A stretch of 64,000 nt of DNA from Campanula takesimana (Eukaryota > Streptophyta > Magnoliopsida > Asterales > Campanulaceae), in the NCBI GenBank assembly GCA_026119855.1, contig JAOWBW010000767.1, forward strand, positions 496,001 to 560,000, read 5' to 3'. A program made the translations under genes and the position numbers. Of this stretch, positions 42,788-54,950 are shown in pieces. How positions within the stretch are numbered: position 1 is the first letter of the stretch; every line of letters starts with the position of its first letter. The notes below the pieces were generated by a model. The model had not been told where the DNA came from, did no database searches, and saw only the letters and a program-made list of their open reading frames with translations.

Positions 42788-43424
42788 TTTCATTAGCGTG
42801 GCAAGACAATGACAATTTTTCAAAATAAATGTTTGTTTTCATTTAAAAATAAAAAATAAAAGATGGTCATTTTAAAAAGGGTTAATGACAATTTAGGGCC
42901 TGAACTCCAGGGGGTGCGTCTAAAAGGGGCCTGTGGTTTTTTTTTTCCGCTAGATCAGGGCTCAATATCTAAATTTTTCGGCAGTTAAGGGCTTTTTGAC
43001 GGAAATCGTTAGAAAAGTCAGTTAAGTGCCATGTGCCGAGCACGTGATCGACTAAATGGATGGGTTTGTAATGATATTAGTTAGTAAGGGTTTTAGTGAA
43101 ATTTTTGAAACTTGGAGGGTTTAAAAATGAAATAAATATTTTTTCTAAATAATCAAGTATATAATAAAATAAGTAATTATCATATATAAAATAAATTTAT
43201 TAAAAAAATCAAAATTATTAACAAATTAATCTAATAGCTATATTAAATATAAAAGGATTTAGATTATTTTCTAAATAATAAATTTAAAATAAAGAAAATT
43301 ATAAATAAATTTAAATTTTATTCTATGAACATAATAAATTACTTTTTACATTCACCAAATTTAAAACAACATAAAGTAATTATCACTATTTACAATGGAA
43401 AGTTTTTATTACTTTTTTATTAGT

Positions 43425-43655
43425 AAGACTCACTCGAAATAGGACATCCCAAAATGGAAAGCTTTATTACTTTTTTATTAGTAGGACACACTTGTCATAC
43501 TCACAACAACGTTTCATTTATTATTCCCCACCCACTTTCTCTCTCCTTCATACTCACAACACCTACTTTTCAAACAACTTTTTATAATAAAAGATTATTA
43601 TTGCTTAATCCCAGTGTCGGGACCAAGAATCCTATTTCGGATGGGACGGAGGGAG
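43425..43655. mobile_element. decayed Stowaway-type MITE inside the Mutator-like element
   Basis: The right end TTTCGGATGGGACGGAGGGAG is followed by TA (described in part). The left part is CTCACTCGAAATAGGACATC with an internal duplication of CCCAAAATGGAAAGCTTTAT. Confidence 0.55.
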
Positions 43656-43734
43656 TATATAGTATGTGAACTACCTTGTTTGATTAAAAAAAAAGGAATA
43701 AAAAAAAACGAAAAAAAAACCACCTTCATCCCTA

Positions 43735-44290
43735 CCAATCTGCCCCTTCCCAGACTCCCTTACCCAACCCAGCAACCCTTGCCCCCTCTCAACTAAATCC
43801 CTCCATAGCTGCCCTTTTCATCTTCCCCTTCCCCCAACCCCCATACCCAGTCTAAATATCTTCCCTCCCCTCACTCCTGCTCCTTATTCCCTCTCATCAT
43901 CCCCATCCATTATTCCCCAAAAATCTCCATCTCCGTTTAATCTGGGTTAGATTTTATGGAAAAAACAAAACTCATTCTCTCACTCTCACTCTCCTTCATC
44001 AAAAAAGAAATGTAGCGGTTGAAAGAAAAAAAAAACGCCTCAATTCCTGAGTGGAGGGATGGCCGGAGGTGGGGAAAGGAAGATGGTGGCCGGAGGTGTG
44101 GAGTGGATCTGAGGGAAGAGAAGGCCGGAGGTGGTAGGGGAAGTGTTTTGGGGCACTATCAAACCAGATCTTGAGTCTTTCTCCCTCCAAGCGACTTCGC
44201 CGGAGAAGAAGGTAAATGGGCACCGGAGGTTTCGCCGGTTACCGGTGAGGATTAGAGAGAGAAAGTAGCGAGAGAGAGAGAGAGAAATTG
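43735..44290 (-). other. GC/pyrimidine-rich segment, possible captured gene fragment
   Basis: Contains CCGGAGGTGG-type repeats and ends GGTTACCGGTGAGGATTAGAG. It is similar to the interior of the Mutator-like element at 33196-35699. A minus-strand open stretch (43999-44223) has no recognised domain. Confidence 0.4.
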
Positions 44291-44330
44291 TCTGTATGGG
44301 TTTAATCCCATTATTATTTTGGCCCCTTTA

Positions 44331-45186
44331 GACCATCTCCAATAGTTTGGTGCAAAAATTACACTATTTCTTTAAAATGGTGTAATTTTTGCACCAAATG
44401 TATACCATCATCTCCAACCATTACTTCAAATCTTGCCCCAAAAAAACATATTCTTAGAATATTTTTTATTATTTCATTCATTTAATATGTTTTTCACGAA
44501 TTAGTATATTATTTTACATTAAATTAATTAATAAGGCATGAAAATTTATAATTATATTACAATGTCAAATAAATAAATATAAATAAAATTTATTTATTTA
44601 AAATAATAATATTTAAAATGTAATTAAAATAGACTATTAGAATCCTATACTTCGATATACAATTGAATTAAAAATATTAACTTGCATAATGACACACGGA
44701 AATTACATTGTGAATATAAAATAATGTTGATAGACATTAACAATATTTCAGACCTAGTTTCACGAATTCGGATATTCATTTAGGAACAGAGGGAGTATAA
44801 ATAAAAAAAATTATCACAAATTAAATAATTCACTAAATTTAAATATCAAATCTGAGCTAAATAAATTTAATCGTAATTAAGAAACTTGAATGGAAAGGAT
44901 TTACTTTAGAATGAAGATAATAATTATTTTTTCAATATTTTATTCGTACACGTCTATGTGCTGCATACCTTACTTGGTGGAAAACCTTATAGATAAATAC
45001 AAAAAAGATAAAGAAAAAAAAAAGAAAAAGAAAAAAAGAGAGAGGATAATGGATGGCGCAACTCACAACCTTGCGTTATATTTGACGCAAATATATGTCT
45101 TGCGCTATTTTGAAGTAACGAGTAGCGCACGGTTGGACTCCTTTTTGCGCTAAGTATAGAGTTTTGGCGTATCATTGGAGAAGCTC
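44331..45186. mobile_element. Harbinger-like element with TTA duplication
   Basis: GACCATCTCCAATAGTTTGG at the left and the inverted GAGCTTCTCCAATGATACGC at the right, flanked by TTA (44328-44330 and 45187-45189). 856 bp, AT-rich, non-coding. It includes a fragment of a Stowaway right end (GGAACAGAGGGAGTA near 44783). Confidence 0.75.
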
Positions 45187-45430
45187 TTAGTTTCACAATG
45201 TGCATTAGAACCCTAGTTTGCATATATAAATTACAAATCCATCCATTTAGTCGATCACGTGCCATGCACATGGCACTTAACTAACTTTTCTAACGATTTC
45301 CGTTAAAAAGCCCTTAACTGGCGAAAAATTTAGATATTGAGCCCTGAACTAGCGGGGAAAAAAACCCAGGCCCCTTTTAGACGCACCCTCCTGGAGTTCA
45401 GGCCCTAAATTGTCATTAACCCTTTTAAAA

Positions 45431-45736
45431 ATGGAGGGAGCATAAACTTTGTGTTTGTGTTTGTGGATAGGAGAAAGCTAACGGCTCATGGTAGATGCAT
45501 GTAGAAATGTACAACATTGAGCTCGTGAGTTTAGTTAGGTTTTTCTCATGCCTCATGCCAATGCTGCTATTGCATGTATGAATAGCTTTGACCCCCCTGA
45601 ATTTTAATGAATTTCATATCAGTCCCTGAAATTTGGAAAAGATTGGTATTATCTTTTCAAAGTTGGTTGATTTTTAAATATAAATAAATGGAAGGTTCTA
45701 ATTGAACTTTTGAAGTTAGATTTAGTTTAAATCTTG
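45431..45736. other. intergenic, no feature seen
   Basis: Mixed-composition DNA without paired termini or a supportable open frame. Confidence 0.4.
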
Positions 45737-45994
45737 CTCCCTCTGTCCCAGAATAAATGTCGTTTTTTAATGTTAGTACGAAGGAACTTTGAGCAATAAT
45801 TTAAGGGTAATTAATTTAACTATACTAATAAAATTATAAAGCATGTTATTGATAGACCATTGTAAATACTAGTAACAAATTTTTAAAATTTTCAATACAA
45901 ATTAAGCTAAGCTAAAAGTATTGCTGAAAATTCCATCGTACTAATGTAAAAAAAAAAAAAAAAAAAGCCATATATTTTGGTGGAACAGAGGGAT
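45737..45994. mobile_element. Stowaway-type MITE
   Basis: GCTCCCTCTGTCCCAGAATA at the left and TTTTGGTGGAACAGAGGGAT at the right. The interior carries TACGAAGGAACTTTGAGCAA, also seen in the copies at 62811 and in NDPK intron 3 (about 38630). Confidence 0.65.
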
Positions 45995-46737
45995 ATGTCT
46001 TATATTCACCTTTCAATATTGTTTCATTTGTATATATCATTTGTCTTTTCTTTATGTGATCAACACTACAGAGATTATTGTTTGTTTTTTTTTTTTCTTA
46101 AAAGGAGGTTTTTTTTTTTTTGGAACAATTCATATAATTGGGAAAAAAAAAATCAATGAAACAAATTGAGTAAAAAATAGAAGACAAAAAAAAAACTTCT
46201 TCTATTCACGAAGCATAAAAAAAAATTGTAACTATCGCACGTGTAAATGATTTGAAATAAAAAGCAGACCCAGTTAATAATTAGTTGTATATTTTACTTT
46301 AGCGGCTATCTTTAAATTGTATCTTGACCTCTGACCCCCTGACTCGAATTTCTGGCTACGTCCCAGAGTATACTCTTGTTCTACGCCTCCATTTTACAAG
46401 TCTTATACGGAGTACTTTTTTACTCTCTTTTTTTTCTTCTAAAATAAGTAATCTTTCTGACCATATTTAAGGTTTTTAGTTTGACTTTACACGCTTATTA
46501 AGGAACCAAGGCAAATTTGAGTCAAGAATAGTAGAGTGTGGAGGATATAATTGTCCATTCATAAAGCAAGTGGGTGAAAAGTAGATGGTTAAGTGATGGT
46601 TTATTTGTAAAGATGATTACAAGATTATATATGAATTTTGCCACCAAATTGTACAAAAAATAATGTCTCTTAAAATGAAATTTGAAAATTAGGGACAGAG
46701 GTAGAGGTTGTAATATTCATTTGTGGTGCATATAATG
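45995..46737. other. intergenic, AT-rich
   Basis: Several poly(T) and poly(A) runs and a Stowaway-like stretch near 46460-46700 (a TTTGACTTTACACGCTTATT core shared with 36090). No gene was supported. Confidence 0.4.
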
Positions 46738-46739
46738 TA

Positions 46740-47011
46740 CTCCCTCCGTTCCGGAGTAAGAGTCTTACCCCTCATTTGCACGTTTATTAATAAATATTGG
46801 AAGTGATGTAAATGTTGTGAGTGTAAAAGTAAAGTAGGAGAAAGAATGAGTGGGAGAGAATAGTGAATTGATTGGTGTTGTGAGTATAAAAGTAAAATAG
46901 TAGAGAGAATGAGTGGGGTGAATAGTAAAGATTATTTGCCATTTTAGGAATAGGACTCTTACTCTGGGACGTACCAAAAAGTAGGACTCTTACTCTGGAC
47001 GACGGATGGAG
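46740..47011. mobile_element. Stowaway MITE with TA duplication
   Basis: CTCCCTCCGTTCCGGAGTAA at the left and ACTCTGGACGACGGATGGAG at the right, TA on both sides. Just inside the right end, CTTACTCTGGGACGTACC is a second, inner copy of the terminus. Confidence 0.75.
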
Positions 47012-47077
47012 TATATATATAGCTATGACATTAGACAGGAGAGAAGTATAATATACCTATATTCCAGAAAGATAGTA

Positions 47078-47303
47078 CTCCCTCCGTCCCATTATAAGGT
47101 TCCTACTTTGACTTTGCACAGAGATTAAAAAAAAAATTGTGAGTGTAGAAAATAAAGTAAGAGAGAGAAAGTGGGTAGGGAGTTTTTGTTGTGAGGACGA
47201 CAAGTGGGTCCCAGTTTCCATTTTAGATAATAAAGTAAATAAGAACCTTAAATTAGGACAGACTAAAAAGGAAAGTAAAAACCTTAAATAGGGACAGAGG
47301 GAG
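47078..47303. mobile_element. Stowaway MITE with TA duplication
   Basis: CTCCCTCCGTCCCATTATAA at the left and TTAAATAGGGACAGAGGGAG at the right, TA on both sides. Confidence 0.8.
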
Positions 47304-47456
47304 TAACATTTAATTTTTAATGACCAACTTAATTAATTTTTGACCAAAATTTTATAATATTGGTAGTCCTCATGAACTTTTTGAAAGTGTTATTAATAGG
47401 ATGCTTTGTAACATATCAATAAACTTTTTTAAAAAAATCATTAGGATTATCAAATT

Positions 47457-47630
47457 GAGAAAATTTTGGGGGAAACTAGTTTGTCCATAAGTTATAAAAA
47501 ATCCTGTTTTTATAGGAGTTAAAGTTTAAGGTTTAGGGTTTAGGGTTTAGGCCTTTTAGGGTATAAGAAGGGTTAAAAAACAGGATTTTTTATAACTTAT
47601 GGAGGAACTAGTTTCCCCCAAAACCAACTC
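47457..47630. mobile_element. Mutator-type MITE with telomere-like core
   Basis: 174 bp. The arms are GAGAAAATTTTGGGGGAAAC and the inverse of GAGTTGGTTTTGGGGGAAAC. Inverted similarity is about 55 bp. TATCAAATT is duplicated exactly (47448-47456 and 47631-47639). The loop contains three units of the plant telomere repeat TTTAGGG (about 47531-47553). Confidence 0.85.
47531..47553 (+). repeat. interstitial telomere-like repeat (TTTAGGG)n
   Basis: GTTTAGGGTTTAGGGTTTAG in the loop of the Mutator-type MITE, preceded by the near-repeat TTTAAGG. Confidence 0.88.
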
Positions 47631-47799
47631 TATCAAATTTATTCCCCCTTGTATTGTATAGAACGCTCATCAAAGGTTGATCATTAAAAATAAAATGAGA
47701 ATATTTTTTTGGATCCGAGATGGCGGGAGTATACGTAGCCCAAATTTAGTATTTTCAGTTAAAATTTGCATTGTACCTATAACTTTTTTTTTTAAATGA

Positions 47800-47977
47800 G
47801 CAATGCTTGGGGCACAAAATAAGCTCACAAAATCTTGCTCACAAGGTGAGGTGGCGATATTTTATTGGTTACATCGATAATGGACCCGCCACACTCTAAT
47901 TAAAAACACCAATAACATTATTACACCTAGGATTTTGTGAGCAAGTTTTTGTGACTTTTTTGTACCCCTGGTATTAT
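47800..47977. mobile_element. GGGGCACAAAA-type MITE, copy 1
   Basis: About 178 bp. The left end GCAATGCTTGGGGCACAAAA and right end TTTTGTACCCCTGGTATT are inverted. The interior has AAGCTCACAAAATCTTGCTC and its inverse. Related copies are at 48906-49085, 62329-62515 and, partial, 61384-61500. Confidence 0.7.
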
Positions 47978-48224
47978 TCTTTTTAAATTTCATTAGGATT
48001 ATCGAATTTGTTCTCACTTGTGTAGAACGGTCTTCAAAATTTGAACATTGAAAATAAAATGAGACTATGTTTTTCAGGATGGCGGGAGCATACATAGCCC
48101 AAATTTAATATATTCAATAAAAACAACAAAAATGTAAAATCTCATCATGTCTTCTCTTGTCATTCCAAGTACAAGTTACTATAGTGGGTTCCCTAACAAA
48201 CATATTTAAAGATTATAGTGAATA

Positions 48225-48463
48225 CTCTCTCCGTTCTTGGTAAGTTGCAATAATTTGCCATTTTAGGCATTCCACTTAAGTTGCAACAATACCAAATGAG
48301 GAAACTCTTTATTACTTTTATAATCCTCCACTCATTCTCTCTTCCTCCCAACCACTCATTATTCTCCACTCATTCTCTTTCTTCCTCCCAACCACTCATT
48401 ATTCTCCTTTCTTAATTTTTGTGCTTCCCTTTCCATGTTGCAACTTACCCGGAACGGAGGGAG
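48225..48463. mobile_element. Stowaway MITE with TA duplication
   Basis: CTCTCTCCGTTCTTGGTAAG at the left and CTTACCCGGAACGGAGGGAG at the right, TA on both sides. The interior has a direct repeat of CTTCCTCCCAACCACTCATT. Confidence 0.82.
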
Positions 48464-48484
48464 TATTCATTATTCATTGCAAAA

Positions 48485-48700
48485 TTATATTCCTTCCGTT
48501 CCGGATTAACATTCTTAGTAAAAAGTAAATGGTGTGAGTATGAAAAGTAAAGAAAGAGAAAGTAGGAGAGAGAAAGTGAGTATAAAGCGTTTGTTGTGAG
48601 AATGATACGTGTGTCCTATTGTCCATTTTAGGTAATAAAGCAAATAAAAACCTTAATCTAAGACAAACCAAAAAGAAAAGTAAGAACGTTGCCTGAAAAG
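48485..48700. mobile_element. truncated Stowaway-type MITE
   Basis: The left end ATTCCTTCCGTTCCGGATTA and a typical interior are visible. The right end is missing. Confidence 0.4.
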
Positions 48701-48905
48701 TCAGACATCCACATGGCGTGAAGTTGGGCTGGACCCTAAACCATCAGTTTGAAATATTCTCTGGGCCGACCCGCATGTGCATAGTGCATTCCACTGTTTG
48801 TACAAACACTTGAAACAACTTTCCTAGTCGGGATCATTTTTATTTATACACGGAGGACCCAACACACGACGATTTTGCATTAGAAGAGCGTCCACAATCG
48901 TAAGA

Positions 48906-49085
48906 GCAATGCTAGGAGCACAAAATAAGCTCACAAAATTTTATTCATAAAATGAGGTGGCGATATTTTATTGGTTGCATCGATAATGGAACTGCCACAC
49001 TCTACTTAAAAACACCAATAAAATCATTACACTTATGATTTTGTGAGCAAGATTTTGTAACTTTTTTGTACCCCTAGTATTATTC
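48906..49085. mobile_element. GGGGCACAAAA-type MITE, copy 2
   Basis: Left GCAATGCTAGGAGCACAAAA, right TTTTGTACCCCTAGTATT. Body nearly identical to copy 1, including GTGGCGATATTTTATTGGTT. Confidence 0.7.
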
Positions 49086-49819
49086 CAACAGTAAAGTTAC
49101 TTTAAATTATTTTTTTTAAGCTCTCATACTTCAAATCAACAAATAGAAAATTTAAAGATGTTTAAATTGATTTTTAGAAAATTTGAAGCATAAATAAAAA
49201 CTTTTAACACAAAATAAATTCATGAAAATTTGAATGCATTAATGAAAATTTTGAACTTCAAATTTACGCACCGGTAAAAGGAGCGTAAAAATTAAGCCAT
49301 GGAAAGAAAGAATTAATTATGTGTGCGCTCAGAGAGTATAACACAGTACTAGAATGACTCCATGTTACTTGGAGACTGGGGGAGTACTCCCTCAGTCTCA
49401 TATTTTTTGGCCACTTTTGATTTCTGATGATCAATATTAGTAAATTTTGATCAAACATAAATATCAATCTAATAATCTTAATTGAAATTTAAAAAGTGTA
49501 ATTGACGAATACTAAGTGCTTTAACAATAACAATTTTTATAATTTCGTTACAATAATTAGATTAAATCCGCCAAGGATTAAATCCGCTAAGGATTTACCC
49601 TTGCCTGTCCCAAGCCAGGATAAAGGATGAGGGTTGCGGTAGGCATGTGACAGCCAGCGTAAAAACTTTATCACATTTCTTATGACATAAATCCGAATCT
49701 GAATATCGTTGGGGCGTTCCATTCACAGCGACGCGCTACACTTCCTAGGCCTGAGTGTAGTGATAAGTATGCAAAGGTTGCTAGGTCGTCGCCCGGAAGC
49801 GACGCGCCACCTCGCCGCC

Positions 49820-50633
49820 CGGGGGTGGTGTCAAATATGCAAGGGTTCCTGCATTGCGGACGAGTGCAGGTAAAGAAGCTAGTCCATGGTGGGGGTAAGA
49901 TTAGTGAGATGCGCTTTGGAACTTGGAACATAGGCTCTTTGACAGGGAGATCAGCAGAAGTGGTGGAGGTTATGAGGAGGATGAAGATTCACATAATGTG
50001 TCTACAAGAAACTAAGTGGTTGGAGAGAAAGCTAAAGAAATAGCACCTTGGGGTTTTAAGCTTTGGTATTCAGGAAAGGAGAAGGGTAGGAATGGAGTAG
50101 GAATCATTATTGACAAGGAGTATATCGATGATGTTGTGGAGGTGTACAGGAAATGTGACCGGATTATTGGTATTACACTTGTGGTTAGTGATGAGATTAT
50201 AACTATTATTAGTGCCTATGCACCACAAGTATGGTTGGACGCATCTATTAAACAAGAGTTTTGGGAAGATTTAGAAGAGTTTGTGCAACGCGTACCTAGT
50301 GGTGAGAAGTTAGTCGTTGGTGGCGATCTTAATGGACATGTGGGGTCTAGTCGACACGACTTTGAGAGCATTCATGGAGGTTTTGGTTTTAGGGAGATGA
50401 ATGAAGCAGGGAACGGGATCTTGGATTTTGCGATGGCATATGACTTGAGTATAATGAACACTTGGTTCAAGAAGAGAGAATCACACTTGGTGACCTATAG
50501 AAGTGGAGGTAATGCAAGTCAGATTGACTTCTTCTTAGTAAGAAATGCTTGTAGAAAGAGTTACACTGACTGCAAGGTTATTCCAGGTGAAAGTACTGCA
50601 ACTCAACATAGATTTGTTGTACTTGATTTTTGA
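49820..50633 (+). pseudogene. LINE endonuclease domain
   Basis: The domain starts with MRFGTWNIGSLTGRS near 49909. It then has CLQETKW, the catalytic GGDLNGHVG block and SQIDFFLV. It ends with the QHRFVV block, whose His is typical of AP endonuclease-like LINE nucleases. A one-base loss near 50018 shifts the frame after QETKW. A TGA at 50631-50633 follows VVLDF. In the family this nuclease nicks target DNA to prime reverse transcription. Confidence 0.88.
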
Positions 50634-51025
50634 AGTAGGAGAATTTCAAGGAAGAGAAAACCACTAGTAGAACCTAGAATCAATTGGTGGAGGCTTCAAG
50701 GGGAGAATCAACAAAGATTTCTAGCTAAGATGGCCACTACTGGTATTTGATCTGGTAATATGGAGGATATGGATATAGATTCGACCTGGACTAAGATGGA
50801 TCATACCATAAAGGACGTGGCAAGAGAAGTCCTTGGAGAATCTAAAGGAAGTGTGCCACAAAGTAAGCACACATCATGGTGGAACGAGGAAGTAAAGCAA
50901 GCGATAAAGAGCAAGCGAGAATGCTATAAATTATTGGGAAAATACAGGAGTGAGGAGAACTATGAGAGGTATAAGGAGGCTAGAAGAGAAGCAAAGAAAG
51001 CAGTAAAAGATGTAAGAGCAAAGGT
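50634..51025 (+). pseudogene. LINE linker between endonuclease and RT, 5' part
   Basis: Same frame as the endonuclease end; interrupted by TGA at about 50751. It contains KHTSWWNEEVKQAIKSKREC and a Lys/Glu-rich helix ending at the Gypsy insertion point AAGGT (51021-51025). The frame resumes correctly at 59326 on the far side. Confidence 0.82.
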
Positions 51026-53782
51026 TGTCACGACCCGAAATCTAGGCTCTATTTTATTAGTAATAAATAATTATTATGTATTTATTTGCTTATTTATTTA
51101 TTTAAATTATTATTTATTTAAATAATTATGTGTGCATTTTATGTGTTATAATATTTATGCTTAAGCATCTTATTTGGGTTATTTGGGTGGTGTAGTATTG
51201 TTGGGTCTTAATTGTTAGTTGGGAGAGTAGTATTGTGTTAGTAGTTGAGGAAGGGGCCCGAGTGTAACATTTTGAATCATTTCCCCTACTCCCTCCCTAC
51301 TCCTTCTCTTCTCCCTCACTCTTCCCCTTCACCCTCATCATTTCCCAGCCCATTTCTCTCTCTCTCTCCAAGGAAGAAAAAGGGGTAAGTTTCTCTCTTC
51401 TTCTCTCTACATTTTCTTCATCTTCCTCTTGTAATCTCCCATTTCTTAAAACGTGAAATGTGTTTAGATCGTCGATAGGATCGCGTAGAATCAAAAATAT
51501 TTGAAATCCATCAACCTTGAGAAAATTCAAGTAAGTTACTTTTCCCCCATTTTGATGTTAAAATGTTCATATCATATTCATATAATGCTTTTGTTGTAAT
51601 ATTTGAAGTTAGGATGAGGTTGCAATTTATTTGGAATTTATTTGGGTTTTTGGTCAAAAATGGTGATTTATGAATGTTGAGATTTGATTCTTGATTTTGG
51701 GTGTTAAGTGTTGTTAGATGAGTCTTTTTGGACTCATAAGTTGTTTTGGTACATTAGCAAACTAGTTGGAATGTTGGATTTTTGGTGGGAATGTGTTTTG
51801 GGTTAAAAATGGAAGAACCCATGTTGTTCTTCCCGATTTCTGGCAATTCCGGGATACTGGGCGACCGCCCAAAATCGTATGGGCGACCGCGCACCTATCT
51901 GAAAGGTTTGTTCTTGTTTGTTGGCTTTTTGGGCGACCGCACAGTTGGGTTTGGGCGGCCGCACAGTCCTCTGAAAGTTTTCATTTTGTTGGTTTGTGTG
52001 ATTGAAGAATGCGTTTTGGTCCAAATCTTGGGTGTCCTTCTAGTTGACCTTAGTGAACATTGTAGTGCACTCTAGTGATAGAATTGGGTCCTTTGTGATC
52101 AAGTTTGTGTTTGAAATTAATTAAGTGTTAATTGGGATTTGGAACATCTTATTGAGATATTGTTGGTTTGACTTATCTTTGTGATGATCAATTGGTATAT
52201 GTTTGGGCATCTTATGATGTGTTCGTGATTGTTCCAATCGAATTGATTTTCGAGTGAGCCTTGGTCTAGGTTTTAGGCGATGTCCTATAGTACCTAGAGG
52301 GTGGTTACTGAACACTAAAGTGTAGGGCTTAGTCCAGTCGTGATCATGTTCTAATAAGTGTAACCTTTTGGATTAGTTTGGGGTATTTAGAATGGGTTCG
52401 TTATGAACGGAGATAAAGCGTGAATTGGCAATTGGGTACCTACGGTTTGATTAACCTTAAGATGTATTCATTCGGATCTCTTATTTGGAATTCCAGGTGC
52501 GATGAGATGGTTGAGTTCATAGTCCTAGTATATCTTTTGAGTAAATGTTTATGATCACTTTGGTAATAGTTATTGTGCTATTTGTGAGCGACCGTTTGGG
52601 TTGCGCTCTTTATTAGTAACTTGTGAGTATCATATTTAGGATGTATTTGATACGTGCCTTGTCTTGGAATCATCTTGTTTTAATGATCAATGTTGTTGTG
52701 CTCTTTATGAGAAATTCTTGTTATCGTTGTTGTTAAACTCTTCATGAGTACCCGTTGCATCTTTATGGTGATTATTTGGTATGGTTCCCTACTTTGGAAT
52801 CCTTAGTTGTTTACCGTGCTAGTATTTTATTTCTTAGCATGATTGAAAGTCCAGCTGGTTAAATTGTGTATCGAGTCAGGCAATGGATAATGCTATAATG
52901 GCACGAGCCAAGTCCAGTATAGCATCGCCCATTGGTCCTTCTGTCCTCATCCAGATTGGCCTTGGTTGGGATGAGCTAGCTCCGTTGTGGGTATTCTAGC
53001 TAATCGTTTTGGAGCATGACTTTGTGGCATGGCTCCCGCCCCTTGTGGCACTTTACATTGTTATTGGTTCCGGTACCGGGTTTCTCTTCAGCTTTTATGC
53101 TACTATGAAGATGGATTGTTTGATTGATGGGTTGATTGGTCGCTTCTGACTGGGGATTCCTCTTCAGCTTTCATGCTATTATGAAGATGATGAATGGTTG
53201 GTTATTGAAGCTGCGCAGCGACCTTTATTTGGTTCTTTCAGTTGGAAAACCTTGGCTAATATCCTTTGTTATGTGTTTACTTTCCGCTGCTATCTGTTGA
53301 CTGTTAATTGTTACATGCTATGTGATATTTATCATTGTTTATTGCTTACTGCATTAGCATGTCATGTAGTTGCATTAGTAACTTACTGAGATTTTATCTC
53401 ACCCCGTTTATTTCCATCTTTGTTTTTCCTTAACCCCCCCCAGGAGGAAAAGGATTAGGATTCGCGGATCGAGGAGGACGTCGAGAGGATTGAGATTTTG
53501 GGGCAGGTTGTTATGGATCGGTTTACATTAATTAAATGTATAACCTTTTGGGGATAGTTTTACCATTATTGACGTCATTAAGAATTGTATATTTTATTCT
53601 TTTGAGCATAAGCTGTGGAGCTTATGTTAGATGTACTTTGTTGATTTAAACTTGGATTTGTAAAATCTTGTGTTATCATCTTTTGGTTCAAAATGGAATT
53701 TTTAACTTCTATATTTTAGAGTTTTGGTTTTAAGTCGACGTCCAGCTCGCGATCTCGGGCCGCGGGGTTCGGGGTCGCGACA
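51026..53782 (+). repeat. gag-only Gypsy 5' LTR (2757 bp)
   Basis: TG...CA ends. It holds four GGGCGACCGC or GGGCGGCCGC motifs at about 51858-51967 and the CTTACTGAGATTTTATCTCA segment shared with the solo LTR at 7592-11177. Confidence 0.94.
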
Positions 53783-53783
53783 G

Positions 53784-53800
53784 TTGGTATCAGAGCTATG
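53784..53800 (+). other. primer-binding site of the gag-only Gypsy
   Basis: TTGGTATCAGAGCTATG two bases after the LTR; Met-tRNA type. Confidence 0.9.
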
Positions 53801-53901
53801 GTTTAGCTCTATGTATAAGTATAGGTGGATTAGTATGACCTAGGAGGGTAGTGTGTTCGGAGTGAGTAACAATTGTTGTTTTATGCAGGTACTTGTTTGA
53901 A

Positions 53902-54947
53902 ATGGCTCGAAGGAGAAGTGGTGAAAGTACTACAGGTAATGCAAATCAGAATGAAACAAGGGATGAAGCCCGTGCAATGTTTCAGGGCATGTTTGAGGCG
54001 GCCATGAAGGCCATACATGATCAAGGTCCGAGGGTAGAACAAGCACCACCACCCCGCTACGGATTGGAACAATTTCTGAAATTGAAACCGATTGAGTTCA
54101 ATGGGGAACCGATGTAAGGAAGGCCGAGCTATGGATTGAGTCGATGGAGAAAATTTATGATGTCTTTGGTTGCACCGATGAAGACAAGGTCCGGTTTGCG
54201 GCTTATAAACTTGTGGGTGCCGCCGAGCATTGGTGGAAGGGTGTTAAAGCGAGTTGGGATGATACTCACACAGTGTATGCATGGGAATTGTTTGTGCGAA
54301 ATTTCAAGGAGCATTTCATTCCGGTAGTGGATCAAAACCGAAAGGAGATCGAGCTGCTCAACCTGGAGCAAGGTTTGTTGTCTATAGCTCACTACTCGGC
54401 TAAGTTCACAGAATTAGCCCGGTATTGTGACTATCTTGTGCGGACCGAGGAGCAGAAAGCTACGAGATTCATCCGGGGTTTGAAGACTTCTATTCGGACT
54501 CAGCTTATAGCCCAGAGGATTGTGACATTTCAGGATGCGGTAGACCGGGCATACTTGATCGAAGAAGATATTTGGGAGCATAAGAGGAAGACCGAGGTTG
54601 CAAATGCGGGTAAATAAGTAAGCCATGCTAAATCTCAATCACATCACCGTTCAGATAACCGAGATAATTTGGGAGCACCATCTCAGTTTAAGGGACAAAC
54701 CGCGCTAGGGAATCCGGGTACTACTTCGGGGAAACAAGGGAAACAAGGTAGGTGGCTTTGCACTTACTGTCAGAGGGAAGGCCATTTGGAGGATAAGTGT
54801 TGGAAGAAACAAGGAAAATGTATCAATTGTGGTCAACTGGGTCACTTCATAAAAGACTGTCCGAGGTTTAAGGTTCAATCATCAGGAACGGGAACCAGTA
54901 CTTCACCGGGTCAGAAGAGAGATGCTTCGGGGAACCCTAAGGTATAG
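53902..54947 (+). pseudogene. Gypsy gag with two CCHC zinc knuckles, frameshifted
   Basis: Begins MARRRSGESTTG at 53902. The frame breaks at about 54110 by loss of one base just before the capsid core. It resumes with MEKIYDVFGCTDEDKVRFAA, the AEHWWKGVKASWDDTHTVYAW block and FKEHFIPVVDQNRKEIELLN. This matches the retrotransposon gag (capsid) family. A TAA at 54615-54617 follows. The same frame then reads to two zinc knuckles, CTYCQREGHLEDKC and CINCGQLGHFIKDC. It ends at TAG 54945-54947. In the family this protein forms the particle shell and binds element RNA. With one shift and one stop, this copy is unlikely to make a complete gag. Confidence 0.88.
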
Positions 54948-54950
54948 GGC

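Larger units (their letters stand above)
42879..45421. mobile_element. Mutator-like element with ~200-bp inverted repeats and perfect 9-bp duplication
   Basis: The left end GGGTTAATGACAATTTAGGG is inverted at the right (CCCTAAATTGTCATTAACCC). Similarity extends about 200 bp inward through GGGGCCTGNGGTTTTT, TTAAGGGCTTTTT, CGTTAGAAAAG and GATCGACTAAATGGATGG blocks. TTTTAAAAA is duplicated exactly (42870-42878 and 45422-45430). 2.5 kb, no transposase. The interior has a Stowaway remnant, a pyrimidine-rich and then GC-rich block shared with the other Mutator-like element, and a nested Harbinger-like element. Confidence 0.9.
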
